This document shows positions 43,507 to 52,102 of a stretch of DNA of 64,000 bases, in pieces. Numbering within the stretch: position 1 is the first letter of the stretch; each line of letters opens with the position of its first letter. The stretch comes from Paraburkholderia unamae (GTDB lineage: Bacteria > Pseudomonadota > Gammaproteobacteria > Burkholderiales > Burkholderiaceae): contig NZ_QLSU01000035.1 of NCBI RefSeq assembly GCF_003268775.1, positions 1-64,000 of the forward strand, read 5' to 3'. The notes beneath the pieces are model-generated. The model did no database searches. It was given only the letters and a program-made list of their open reading frames with translations, and was not told where the DNA came from. A program made the translations under genes and the position numbers.

Positions 43507-44535
43507 TTATTTGGAAAGGCTCGCGCGCACGGTGTATTCCTCGTCGTTGCCCGCTTCGAGCGCCTCGGCATCGGCATAGGCGTGCGCGGCATGGAACTCG
43601 GTGGAGAGCGGCTCGACCGGATAGCCGTGGCGCTCCCAGGCGTCGAGACCGCCCCGCAGCGCGCGCGCGTGATAGATGTGCTTGTTGCGCAACTGGCTGA
43701 CGATACGCTTGGCCGTCGCTTCGTTCGGGCACACGCAATACACCACGATCGGTCGCGAGAGCAACTCGGGCGAGAGCTCCTCGCTCGATTCGAGGTTGAG
43801 CGGGCGCGCGCCGGGAATGCGATACGACTCCTTCTCACGCACGGTTTGCGGGCGCGCGTCCAGCACGATGGGCGGCGCGCTCGACTTCATCATTTCGTCG
43901 AGCTGGTCGGGCGAAATACGGTGGGTGGCGAGCCAGTGGCGAAACTGCATGCGCCGCAGCAAGCGCCAGGCGAGGAACACCACGCCCGCCACGGCCAGCA
44001 CGTCGAAAATGGTCATGCCGTTGGCGCGCACGAACGCCGCGAAGCGCACGATTTCCGCATGGAGCGCCGCGCCGCCGAGCAGCCAGGTGCCCGCCCACAG
44101 GGCCGCGCCAATCGAATCCCACAGCAGGAAAACATGCACGGCCACCGTGGTCGTGCCGAGCAGCGGCGCGGAAATGAGGCCGAGCCCCGGCACGAACTTG
44201 GCCACGGAGAGAATCGGCGCGCCGTAACGCTCGAAAACGTTGCGCGCGATCCGGATCGTCGTGTCGAGCGACAGGGAAAAACGCACGAGGCCGTTCAGCA
44301 GACGCCGGCCACGCATGCGGCCCGCCGCGAACCAGAGCGAATCGGCGAGCAGCGTGGCGATCACCGCCGCCGCCAGCAGGCTCGCATACGACGTTTCCCC
44401 GCCGGCCGCCATCGTGCCCGCGAGAATCAGCACCGGCGCGGCCGGCACGGGCACGCCCAGTTGCGTGACGAGCACGCTGAGAAAGACCGCTCCGGCGCCG
44501 AAATCGGGTGGAATCGCGGTGGGGAGCGTCAACAT
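43507..44535 (-). CDS. DedA-family membrane protein fused to a rhodanese domain
   Basis: A 342-residue fusion. Residues 1-195 form a DedA/SNARE-associated membrane domain with about five segments and the re-entrant-loop motif VAKFVPGLG (111-119); DedA proteins are lipid flippase or transport proteins. Residues about 205-315 are a rhodanese domain with candidate catalytic C267 in VVYCVCPNEATAKR and a second cysteine C269. The last 25 residues are acidic. The rhodanese domain faces the cytoplasm if the topology is standard. It may couple sulfur or redox state to membrane lipid traffic; that is an inference. Confidence 0.92.
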   Translation of the reverse strand: MLTLPTAIPPDFGAGAVFLSVLVTQLGVPVPAAPVLILAGTMAAGGETSYASLLAAAVIATLLADSLWFAAGRMRGRRLLNGLVRFSLSLDTTIRIARNVFERYGAPILSVAKFVPGLGLISAPLLGTTTVAVHVFLLWDSIGAALWAGTWLLGGAALHAEIVRFAAFVRANGMTIFDVLAVAGVVFLAWRLLRRMQFRHWLATHRISPDQLDEMMKSSAPPIVLDARPQTVREKESYRIPGARPLNLESSEELSPELLSRPIVVYCVCPNEATAKRIVSQLRNKHIYHARALRGGLDAWERHGYPVEPLSTEFHAAHAYADAEALEAGNDEEYTVRASLSK

Positions 44536-44762
44536 TTCGAGATATCCTGCGCGCAGCGTGGGTCAGGTAAGGAAACATGGCGCGCACGCGCCAGCCGAGG
44601 GTGGAGATTACAGCAAGGCGGGTTTCCTTGCTCACCTCGACGCCCGGGCCACGGCGGCATGGGACCTGGCGATCCGGCCCCGCCGTTGCCGCTTTCGCGC
44701 CGATGCGAAACGGTGCTACTCTCGTGGAAGTTGCTTTTTTCAGCCGCTTTCCGTTAAGAAAC

Positions 44763-45584
44763 ATGCGTTACTGGCATCTCGACCGACCGAGGCAGGCGGG
44801 TCAATTCGACCTCTCGCGCGTCACCAGCCTCGTTTCCGCCATCGGACGCGACGACGCCAACGCGCTCGCCGCCGAAGTGCTCAACATGCTCGGCCCGGCC
44901 ACGTCGGTCACGCAGTGCACCGTGTTCGCCTACGAATTCGGCAACCGGCCGCGCACGGTATCCGTGGCCGACCATCGCGGCGGGCGCTTCCTGCGCGATG
45001 TCGCGGACACCTACGCCCGCCTCTTCTACGCACTCGACGGCAACCAGCAGATCGTCACCGGCGGCTCGGCCGACAAGCCCGGCTCGTCGTCGCTCGTGCT
45101 GCACTGGCAAAGCAGCGCGGACATCGCGCACGACGGCTACCGCGCCGCGTGCTACGCCGCCCCCAACGTCTCCGACCGGCTCTCGCTGCTTTTGCAGCCC
45201 GCCGCGGACATCTGGCTTTCGGTGAACCTCTACCGCGAGAGCGATGCGGGCAATTTCCAGCCTGCGGAAGTCGAACTGGTCGAATCGCTCGCCCCGTTGA
45301 TCGGCGAGTCGGCGCGCCACCACTACACGATCCGCGGCCAGAGCCAGCTCGGCATTCCGCAGTTGATGCTCGCGCGGCTGCGCGGGCTGTGCCCCACGCT
45401 GTCCAAGCGCGAACTCGACGCCCTGCGCGGCGTGCTCGAAGGGCGCAGCGCGGTGGAAATCGCCGAGTGCATGGGCGTGAAGCCCAGCAGCGTCGTGACG
45501 TACCAGAAGCGCGCGTATCAGCGGCTCGGCATTTCGAGCCAGCGGCAGCTTTTTGCGTTGTGCCTCGCGACCGATCAGGGCTAA
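44763..45584 (+). CDS. LuxR-family transcriptional regulator
   Basis: A 273-residue regulator. The N-terminal 200 residues are a sensing region of unknown ligand; the C-terminal LuxR helix-turn-helix is at about 210-265 (LSKRELDALRGVLEGRSAVE, then IAECMGVKPSSVVTYQKRAY). The start at 44763 (MRYWHLDRPR) follows TTAAGAAAC; an earlier in-frame ATG at 44577 would overlap the opposite gene's upstream region. It is upstream of, and co-directional with, the flavin monooxygenase gene, 276 bp away, with a dyad at 45643-45663 between. That dyad is a likely operator for this class. Confidence 0.9.
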   Translation: MRYWHLDRPRQAGQFDLSRVTSLVSAIGRDDANALAAEVLNMLGPATSVTQCTVFAYEFGNRPRTVSVADHRGGRFLRDVADTYARLFYALDGNQQIVTGGSADKPGSSSLVLHWQSSADIAHDGYRAACYAAPNVSDRLSLLLQPAADIWLSVNLYRESDAGNFQPAEVELVESLAPLIGESARHHYTIRGQSQLGIPQLMLARLRGLCPTLSKRELDALRGVLEGRSAVEIAECMGVKPSSVVTYQKRAYQRLGISSQRQLFALCLATDQG

Positions 45585-45642
45585 GCGCCCGAGCGTCGCT
45601 AACAACCCCGTCCGCACGCCCCCTCTCCCCGCTGTAAGCCCG

Positions 45643-45663
45643 CTGTACCCAAATTGAGGACAG
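45643..45663. promoter_or_regulatory. 21-bp dyad upstream of the monooxygenase gene, probable LuxR-type operator
   Basis: Half-sites CTGTACCCAA and TTGAGGACAG around a central A; 8 of 10 base pairs are symmetrical. LuxR-type regulators bind dyads of about this length, and two LuxR genes flank this cluster. The right half-site ATTGAGGACA recurs at 48591-48600. It lies about 200 bp upstream of the monooxygenase start. Confidence 0.65.
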
Positions 45664-45860
45664 CGGACCTCCCTGCTCGCTCCATACTGCCTCCATCGCC
45701 AGCGCTTTCCCAACGCCGCCGGCGCAGGCCCACGCACGGCATGCACGCCGCCCTGGGCCATCAAAAACAAGACTTTCGTATCGGAGACGCATTTCCCCAT
45801 GCCCCCCTTCGCCCTTTCTTCTGAGGCCGGCGCACGCGCAGGCCGCGACAGGAACACACG

Positions 45861-47573
45861 ATGAGCGCCGAATTCACCCCGTATCCGTTCGAGGCGAAGC
45901 AGTACGCCGCCCGCTTGCCCCAACTCGAAGGCGGCCGCGACATGGAGCGCCACGCCGTGACGATCGTTGGCGGCGGCCCGGTCGGCTTCGCCATCGCGCT
46001 CGGCCTTGCAAAGCACGGCGTGCGCTCGGTGCTGATCGAGGCGGACGAATCGGTCTGCTACGGCAGCCGTGCGATCTGCATTTCGCGGCGCAGCCTGGAG
46101 ATCATCGAGCGCCTCGGCGCGCTCGACGGCTTCCTCTCGAAGGGTCTGCCGTGGACGGGGGGCCGCAGCTTCTATCGCGACGACGAAGTGCTGCACTTCA
46201 CGATGCCGCAGGACGAAAACCAGAAGCTGCCGCCGATGGTCAATCTCGCGCAATACCACATCGAGCAGTTCCTGCTCGACGCCGCCGAACGCCACGCCGA
46301 TCTCATCGACATCCGCTGGCGCACGAAGGTGACGGCCGTGCAGCAAGACGCGCACGGCGCGACGCTCGCGCTCTCCACGCCCGAAGGCGACTACACGGCG
46401 CAAACCGGCTGGCTCATCGCCGCCGACGGTGGCCGCAGCACGGTGCGCGAGGCGCTGGGCCTCAAGCTCCAGGGCACGAGCTACGAAGGCCGTTACGTGA
46501 TCGTCGACATCCTGCTCGACAGCGCGCGGCCCACGGAGCGCCTGGCGTATTTCGACCCGGCCTCGAATCCCGGCTCGACCGTGCTCGTCCACAAGCAGCC
46601 CGACAACGTGTGGCGCATCGACTATCAACTGCGCGACGGCGAGGACGCCGACGAGGCGATCAAGCCCGAGAACGTCATGCCGCGCGTGCAGAGCCTGCTC
46701 GACATGATGGGCGAAAAGGCGTCGTGGTCGCCCATCTGGATCACGATCTACAAAGCCAACGCGCTCACGCTCGAACGCTACCGCCACGGCCGCGTGCTGT
46801 TCGCGGGCGACGCGGCGCACCTCGTGCCGATCTTCGGCGTGCGTGGCGCGAACTCGGGCATCGACGACGCCGACAACCTCGCGTGGAAAGTCGCGTTCGT
46901 CGTGAAGGGGCTCGCGAACGAGGCCTTGCTCGACAGCTATTCCGACGAGCGTGTTTTCGCGGCCCACGAGAACCTGAGCTACGGCACGAAGAGCACGGAG
47001 TTCATGGCGCCGCCGTCGTTCGCGTTCGACCTCATGCGCACCGCCGTGCTGAGCCTCGCGCGCGAGCACGCCGCCGTGCGCTCGCTGATCAATCCGCGGC
47101 AGACTTCGGCCATCGCTTATACGGCCTCGCCGATCAATGCCGTTTCCGATGCGCTCGCACTCGGTCCCGCGCCGGGCACGGTGCTGCCCGAATGTCCGCT
47201 TACGATCGTCGATCGGGAGGGCGCACGCGAAGGTCACGTGACCGATCTGCTCGCGCCGCGCTTCACGGCGCTCTACTTCAGCGAAGACGGCGCGACGCCC
47301 GCCCCCCTCGCCGCGCTGGAAGCGCAGCTTGGCGAGCGCGGTCTGCCGTTCGCACTCGTGCCGCTCGTACCGCTCGCTGCGCGCCGGCCCGCCGACGCGC
47401 AGCGCCCGAGCGGCTGGGATCACACGGGGCGCCTTTTCCCCCTGTACGGCGCGCAGCCGGGCACGCTGTATCTCGTGCGCCCGGACGGCCACGTGCTCGG
47501 CCGCTGGCACGGCGACGCCGCCCGTGCGGCCGAACAGGCGCTCGCCGCCCTCGACCACGCACTGCGCGCCTGA
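45861..47573 (+). CDS. FAD-dependent aromatic monooxygenase (class A)
   Basis: A 570-residue flavoprotein hydroxylase. FAD dinucleotide motif GGGPVG (37-42), the DG motif in AADGGRSTVR (from 188) and the GD motif in LFAGDAAHLVPIFGVRGANS (from 313) are intact. The C-terminal part (about 430-570) is the thioredoxin-like domain of phenol and 3-(3-hydroxyphenyl)propionate hydroxylases. Substrate is likely a hydroxylated aromatic compound, not identifiable further. The DUF2783 gene follows after 33 bp in an apparent operon. Confidence 0.9.
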   Translation: MSAEFTPYPFEAKQYAARLPQLEGGRDMERHAVTIVGGGPVGFAIALGLAKHGVRSVLIEADESVCYGSRAICISRRSLEIIERLGALDGFLSKGLPWTGGRSFYRDDEVLHFTMPQDENQKLPPMVNLAQYHIEQFLLDAAERHADLIDIRWRTKVTAVQQDAHGATLALSTPEGDYTAQTGWLIAADGGRSTVREALGLKLQGTSYEGRYVIVDILLDSARPTERLAYFDPASNPGSTVLVHKQPDNVWRIDYQLRDGEDADEAIKPENVMPRVQSLLDMMGEKASWSPIWITIYKANALTLERYRHGRVLFAGDAAHLVPIFGVRGANSGIDDADNLAWKVAFVVKGLANEALLDSYSDERVFAAHENLSYGTKSTEFMAPPSFAFDLMRTAVLSLAREHAAVRSLINPRQTSAIAYTASPINAVSDALALGPAPGTVLPECPLTIVDREGAREGHVTDLLAPRFTALYFSEDGATPAPLAALEAQLGERGLPFALVPLVPLAARRPADAQRPSGWDHTGRLFPLYGAQPGTLYLVRPDGHVLGRWHGDAARAAEQALAALDHALRA

Positions 47574-47606
47574 GCGCGGGCCCATCAAGTTCATCTGGAG
47601 AAAGCC

Positions 47607-47798
47607 ATGACCGACAGCGAACTCGACACTGTCTACACGCAACTGTGCAGGACCATGACGGGACTGGGCGAAGCCAACGGCCCGCTCTTTCTCGCGCGCT
47701 TCGCGCTGCTCGCGATCGAGCGCATCGGCGACGCGCAAACCTGCCTGGGTTTGATCGAAGCCGCCGGCGAAAACATCGCCGCGCCGCAGCCCGAATAA
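47607..47798 (+). CDS. DUF2783 small protein
   Basis: A 63-residue protein, MTDSELDTVYTQLCRTMTGL and on to AAPQPE, acidic, helical, no signal peptide. It matches my memory of the DUF2783 family, whose members are typically next to flavin monooxygenase genes. The site GGAGAAAGCC precedes the ATG. Possibly a partner or small subunit of the monooxygenase encoded upstream. Confidence 0.8.
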   Translation: MTDSELDTVYTQLCRTMTGLGEANGPLFLARFALLAIERIGDAQTCLGLIEAAGENIAAPQPE

Positions 47799-47804
47799 AA
47801 GGAG

Positions 47805-47837
47805 GCGCTTCGTCCGCCTGCGCGGCGGCCGAAGCGC
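47805..47837 (-). terminator. Hairpin between the DUF2783 and LuxR genes
   Basis: Outer stem GCGCTTCG / CGAAGCGC and inner stem CCGCC / GGCGG with loop TGCGC. It directly follows the leftward LuxR gene stop and on that strand continues CCTCCTTTTATTC, a weak T-run. It may serve both converging transcripts. Confidence 0.5.
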
Positions 47838-47840
47838 GCG

Positions 47841-48374
47841 TCAGCGCTGCGCCGACTGCACGAGCCGCGCGAGGCGCGAGCGGTTGCTGACGCCGAGTTT
47901 CTGAAACGAACGATCGAGATGCGTGCGCACGGTCGTATAGGAAATGCCCAACCGCTCGGCAATCTCCTTGTCGAGCAGCCCCTCCACCACCAGCGCCACC
48001 ACGTCGCGCTCGCGACGCGTCAGGCGGCTGAAGGCTTCGCTCTCCCCGGCCGAGGCCTCGTCGGAATCCACCGGCGCATGCGCGCGCGAGCGCGCCAGCG
48101 CAGCCGCGAAAGCCGGACGCACCAGATCGAACAAGGCCAGTTCGCGCCCGGAAAGATGCTCGCGCTGCTTGCCGCGCCGGATGCGCAGATCGGCCAGATC
48201 CGCCTCGCCCGACCAGACGAATAGTTCCACGCCCGCATGCAGGCCGTCGGCGCGCAAGAGGTCGAGCAGGCGCCGGCCTACTTCGAGACGCAACACGTCC
48301 TCAGGCAAGGGATGATCGGCCAGCAGTCTGAAGACGTCGGCGATCTGCGCAAGTTCGCTGCTCGTCAGGTCCAT
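47841..48374 (-). CDS. Short LuxR-family regulator, probably internally deleted
   Basis: Only 177 residues. The N-terminal 40 residues (MDLTSSELAQIADVFRLLAD, then HPLPEDVLRLEVGRRLLDLL) match the start of a family of LuxR regulators about 250 residues long, as I remember them. A middle portion of about 70 residues is missing: LLRAD continues directly into GLHAGVELFVWSGEADLADL. The C-terminal helix-turn-helix (about 113-172, LTRRERDVVALVVEGLLDKE) is complete. The frame is open throughout, so a protein with a shortened sensor domain can still be made. No clear ribosome binding site precedes the ATG. Confidence 0.8.
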   Translation of the reverse strand: MDLTSSELAQIADVFRLLADHPLPEDVLRLEVGRRLLDLLRADGLHAGVELFVWSGEADLADLRIRRGKQREHLSGRELALFDLVRPAFAAALARSRAHAPVDSDEASAGESEAFSRLTRRERDVVALVVEGLLDKEIAERLGISYTTVRTHLDRSFQKLGVSNRSRLARLVQSAQR

Positions 48375-48487
48375 GCGGCTTGGGGCGATGAGATGTTGGC
48401 GGGCGCGCCGGGCTCCTGGCGCAATCGTCAGAGCTTAATGATCTCGTCTCACGAACTCAATATGAAACGCTGATGCCGAAAAGAAAA

Positions 48488-48509
48488 TGGGGCGGCAAAC
48501 GCCGCCCCA
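48488..48509 (-). terminator. Probable terminator downstream of ggt
   Basis: Nine-base-pair stem TGGGGCGGC / GCCGCCCCA with loop AAAC. On the minus strand it is followed by TTTTCTTTTC. It lies about 190 bp past the ggt stop codon. The remaining 48375-48701 has no gene but holds a LuxR-type half-site at 48591. Confidence 0.65.
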
Positions 48510-48590
48510 ACAAAAACACACGCCGGCAAAGGGCTGTCTTCCGCCGGAAGTTGCATACTACGCGATGAAAAACGAAGCTGCATCCCCAGA

Positions 48591-48600
48591 ATTGAGGACA
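48591..48600. promoter_or_regulatory. Second copy of the LuxR-type half-site
   Basis: ATTGAGGACA, identical over ten bases to the right half of the dyad at 45643-45663 and preceded by CCCAGA where the first has CCCAA. The left half-site is not conserved here. It lies 217 bp upstream of the short LuxR gene. Confidence 0.4.
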
Positions 48601-48701
48601 AACAATCATCACATGCAAACTTTCACAGCCTTACACGGCGTTGCCGATGCGAAACGCATGGCCGTCATTCGCGGCGCAAGGTTTCGTGCCGGCGGCGCGC
48701 T

Positions 48702-50435
48702 TTAAGGGATCACGCGCGACACGCCACGGCCGCGCGGATCGGAAACCGCTTCGGGCGTCTCGCCTTCGACACGGATGGCCTGAATATCGCCGCTGATGTC
48801 CTGCCCCTTGAGCACGTAGCCCTTCGCCTCCAGGGCTTTCGCGAGATCGCCTGTGATCGGGTGCGTCGGCTCCCAGAAAATCGTGTTCGGCGGCAGCAGT
48901 TGATGGTGGAATCGCATCGCCGCGACCGCGTCGGGCAACGGCATCCTGAAGTCATAGAGATTGGTGATGACCTGGAAGGTCATGGTGAAAATGCGCGAGC
49001 CGCCCGGCGTGCCCACCGCGAGCGCCACCTTGCCGTCCTTCGTCAGGATGGTCGGCGACATCGAGGAAAGCGGGCGTTTCTTCGGCGCAATCGCGTTCGC
49101 GTCGCTGCCCACCACGCCGAACATGTTCGGCACGCCGGGCTTCGACGAGAAGTCGTCCATTTCGTCGTTGAGCACGATGCCCGCGCCCGGCACGACCACG
49201 CCCGACCCGAAGTAACCGTTGATCGTGTAGGTGTTCGAAACGGCGTTGCCCCATTTGTCGACCACCGAGAAGTGCGTCGTTTCCGCTTTCTCGGGCATCG
49301 AGGTGCCGAGTCCGGGCTGCACGCTCTTCGTGTCCGAAGGCTTGTCGGGATCGACTTCGGCGGCGCGCTTCGCGAGATAGGCGTCGTCGGTCAGTTGCGC
49401 GACCGGCACCTTGTAGAAGTCGGGATCGCCGAGGTACTGCGCGCGATCCGCGAACACGCGTTTCTCGATCTCCGCGATCAGATGGATGTACTGCGCCGAA
49501 TTGAGCGGCACGTCCTTGAACTGCGGCGCGAGCATCGCCTTCATCTTGAGCAGTTGCACGAGGCCGACACCGCCTGAACTCGGCGGCGGCGCGGTGATGA
49601 CGTCGTAGCCGTTCCACTTCGCCTCCACGGGCTGACGCCACACGGCCTTGTATTCCCGCAGATCGCGCTTCGTCATGAGGCCGTGGTCCTTCTGCATGAG
49701 CGTGGCGATGAGGTCGGCGGTCTTGCCTTCGTAGAAGCCCTTCGGTCCTTGATTCGCAATGCGCGTGAGCGCGTCGGCAAGTTCGGGCTGCTTGAACGTC
49801 TCGCCCTCTTTGAGGTTGCCGAAGTACTTGTCGAAGTTGGTCTTGCCCGCGAAGTCCTTCTGCGCGGCCTCACGGCGCTTCTGGAGTTGTTCGTCCACGA
49901 CGAAGCCGCTGCGCGCGTATTCGATGGCGGGCGCGAGCACCTGCTTCCACGGCAGCTTGCCGAAGCGCTTGTGCGCTTCCCACATGCCCGCCACCGTTCC
50001 CGGCACGCCCACCGCATCCACGCCGTACAGGCTCTTGCCGGGAATCACGTCGCCCTTCTCGTCGAGGTACATCGTGCGCGTGGCCGCGAGCGGCGCGCGT
50101 TCGCGATAGTCGAGAAAGTACGGCTTGCCGTTCATGTAGAGCGTCATGAAACCGCCGCCGCCGATATTGCCGGCTTCCGGGTAGGTCACGGCCAGCGAAA
50201 ATGCGATCGCCACACTCGCATCGACCGCGTTGCCGCCTTCCTTGAAGATGCGTTCGGCCGTGTCAGCCGCGTATTGATCGGCAACGGCCACCGCCGATGC
50301 ATTCAGAACCGCCGGGCGATGCTGAGTGTCTTTCGCGAAGGCCGGTGTGGCTTCGAGAAAACCCGTGGAAAACGTGCAAAGCGAGAATAGTGCGAGAGCC
50401 GCAGCGGAAACTTTTGTTTTTTCTACCAGCGCCAT
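48702..50435 (-). CDS. ggt: Gamma-glutamyltransferase
   Basis: A 577-residue periplasmic enzyme of glutathione breakdown, made as a proenzyme that cuts itself into two subunits. Signal peptide 1-34 (ends AFA). The nucleophile and autocleavage residue is T386 in ETTHFSVVDKWGNAVSNTYT. Substrate-binding motifs include GGNAVDASVA and SSGGVGLVQL, and the late SSMSPTIL. The start at 50435 follows GGGGTG; two earlier in-frame starts lack a site. It lies 66 bp downstream of the DHA2 transporter gene, possibly on the same transcript. Confidence 0.94.
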   Translation of the reverse strand: MALVEKTKVSAAALALFSLCTFSTGFLEATPAFAKDTQHRPAVLNASAVAVADQYAADTAERIFKEGGNAVDASVAIAFSLAVTYPEAGNIGGGGFMTLYMNGKPYFLDYRERAPLAATRTMYLDEKGDVIPGKSLYGVDAVGVPGTVAGMWEAHKRFGKLPWKQVLAPAIEYARSGFVVDEQLQKRREAAQKDFAGKTNFDKYFGNLKEGETFKQPELADALTRIANQGPKGFYEGKTADLIATLMQKDHGLMTKRDLREYKAVWRQPVEAKWNGYDVITAPPPSSGGVGLVQLLKMKAMLAPQFKDVPLNSAQYIHLIAEIEKRVFADRAQYLGDPDFYKVPVAQLTDDAYLAKRAAEVDPDKPSDTKSVQPGLGTSMPEKAETTHFSVVDKWGNAVSNTYTINGYFGSGVVVPGAGIVLNDEMDDFSSKPGVPNMFGVVGSDANAIAPKKRPLSSMSPTILTKDGKVALAVGTPGGSRIFTMTFQVITNLYDFRMPLPDAVAAMRFHHQLLPPNTIFWEPTHPITGDLAKALEAKGYVLKGQDISGDIQAIRVEGETPEAVSDPRGRGVSRVIP

Positions 50436-50501
50436 TGAGTGCACCCCCATGATTCGGTTTATCGGCCATGGCTGCACGCCTGCGCGTGCGTAGCGTTGAA
50501 G

Positions 50502-51905
50502 TCACGCCTTGCCACGCCGGCCACGCGCAATTTCCTCTCCCGCATTCGCGGGCAGGCGCATCGTCACCGGAATCGACGCCACCGAAAACAGCCCGACCAC
50601 GAGGAACGCCGGCCAGAAGTCGGACCAGACGATGGACGAGTGCCCTTGTACCCGATGTGAAATTTGCAGCACGAGGCCCGCGATCGTCACGCCAAGACCG
50701 AGCGACACTTGCTGGATCACGCTCGCCACACTCGTGGCACGGCCGATGTCGCGCGTCGGAATATCGGCATAGGCGAGCGAATTGAGGCCGGTAAATTGCA
50801 GCGAAGGAAAGATCCCGCCCGCAAGCACGATGAGCCAGATCAGCCACACCGGCATGCCCGGCGAGAACGAACCGCAGATCGCGATGGCCGCGCCCGCAAT
50901 CGCCGCGTTCACGACCAGCGTGCGGCGAAAGCCGTAGCGCCCGAGCACGCGCGAGACGATCGCCTTCATGAAGATCGAGCCGAACGCCGAGGCGCACGTG
51001 ATGGCGCCCGAAGCGAACGCGGTCATCCCCAGGCCTTCCTGAAGCGTGAGCGGTAACAAGAACGGCACGGCACCGAGCCCGATGCGAAAGAGCGACCCGC
51101 CCGCCACGCTCGCGTTGAAGGTGGGAATGCGCAAGAACTTCAGGTCGAGCACGGGCCGCTCGACTCGTTGCGCATACAACCAGTAGGCCGCCAGCAGCAA
51201 TGCGCCGATCACGCACATCGTCACGGCTTTACCGTTCGAAACGAGTTCGCCGCCCACGAGCGAAAGGCCGAGCATGAAGAGCGACGCCCCGCCCGCCGAC
51301 AGCACGAAGCCCACCCAGTCGAGCCGCCCCGGATGCTCCTCGTGCATGTTCGCGATATGCCGGTTGGCGAGCCAGATGCCGAGCACGCCGATCGGAATAT
51401 TGATGAAGAAAATCAACCGCCAGTGCAAATACGTGGTGATGAAACCGCCCAGCGGCGGCCCGACGACCGGCCCGAGCAACGCGGGCACGGTGAGATAGTT
51501 AACCGCACGGATGAAGTCCGACTTCGGCAGCGAGCGAAAGATGATGATGCGGCCCACGGGCACCATCATCGCGCCGCCGATGCCCTGCACGAAGCGCGCG
51601 GCCACGAACATGCCGAGCGAGGTGGAGGCCGCGCACAGCAGCGAGCCCGCCATGAAGATGCCGATGGCCGTGCGAAACACGTTGCGCGAGCCGAAGCGAT
51701 CGGCCACCCAGCCGCAGATCGGAATGAACACGCCCAGGCCGATCACGTAGCTCGTGACGGCCAGCTTGAGTGTGATGGGGTCCTGGCCGAGATCGCGGGC
51801 CAGCGCGGGAAGCGAGGTGACGATGACCGTCCCGTCCACGTTCTCCATGAACATCGAGCACGCGACAATGAGCGGAACGATGAATGTGCCTAGGGCTAAT
51901 GGCAT
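50502..51905 (-). CDS. MFS drug efflux transporter, DHA2 family
   Basis: A 467-residue EmrB/QacA-type pump. Shared motifs with the paralogue at 42016: NVDGTVIVTSLPALARDLGQ near the N terminus, PICGWVADRFGSRNVF (motif A) and RFVQGIGGAMMVPVGRIIIF (motif B). The two are alike in length and order of segments. Upstream of ggt on the same strand. Confidence 0.92.
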   Translation of the reverse strand: MPLALGTFIVPLIVACSMFMENVDGTVIVTSLPALARDLGQDPITLKLAVTSYVIGLGVFIPICGWVADRFGSRNVFRTAIGIFMAGSLLCAASTSLGMFVAARFVQGIGGAMMVPVGRIIIFRSLPKSDFIRAVNYLTVPALLGPVVGPPLGGFITTYLHWRLIFFINIPIGVLGIWLANRHIANMHEEHPGRLDWVGFVLSAGGASLFMLGLSLVGGELVSNGKAVTMCVIGALLLAAYWLYAQRVERPVLDLKFLRIPTFNASVAGGSLFRIGLGAVPFLLPLTLQEGLGMTAFASGAITCASAFGSIFMKAIVSRVLGRYGFRRTLVVNAAIAGAAIAICGSFSPGMPVWLIWLIVLAGGIFPSLQFTGLNSLAYADIPTRDIGRATSVASVIQQVSLGLGVTIAGLVLQISHRVQGHSSIVWSDFWPAFLVVGLFSVASIPVTMRLPANAGEEIARGRRGKA

Positions 51906-52043
51906 GGGCAGAAACGGCGATCAGCGTGGCTGATGGCGTAAAGCTGCCATTATGGACCGTGTTGCGGAAAACAGGAACCCGGCAACAGATGAAGCCGCGC
52001 ACGCATTTGCGCGGGCTGCAAAAGCGAAGGCCGCGCAGGCCGC

Positions 52044-52061
52044 CGCCGCGCATGCGCGGCG
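52044..52061. repeat. 18-bp perfect palindrome
   Basis: CGCCGCGCATGCGCGGCG lies 42 bp past the end of the nucleotidyltransferase gene, which closes the four-gene lipid-like operon. It could form a terminator-like stem on either strand, but no T-run follows. Confidence 0.6.
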
Positions 52062-52102
52062 ACGGGCCTCGCGGCCTCGTCATGCAAAACCCGACGCGTC
52101 GA

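Noticed and set aside
44754..47738. A 994-residue open frame on the minus strand opposite the monooxygenase and LuxR genes
   Set aside because: Antisense shadow; low-complexity Arg/Ala/Val-rich product, while the plus-strand genes carry intact motifs.
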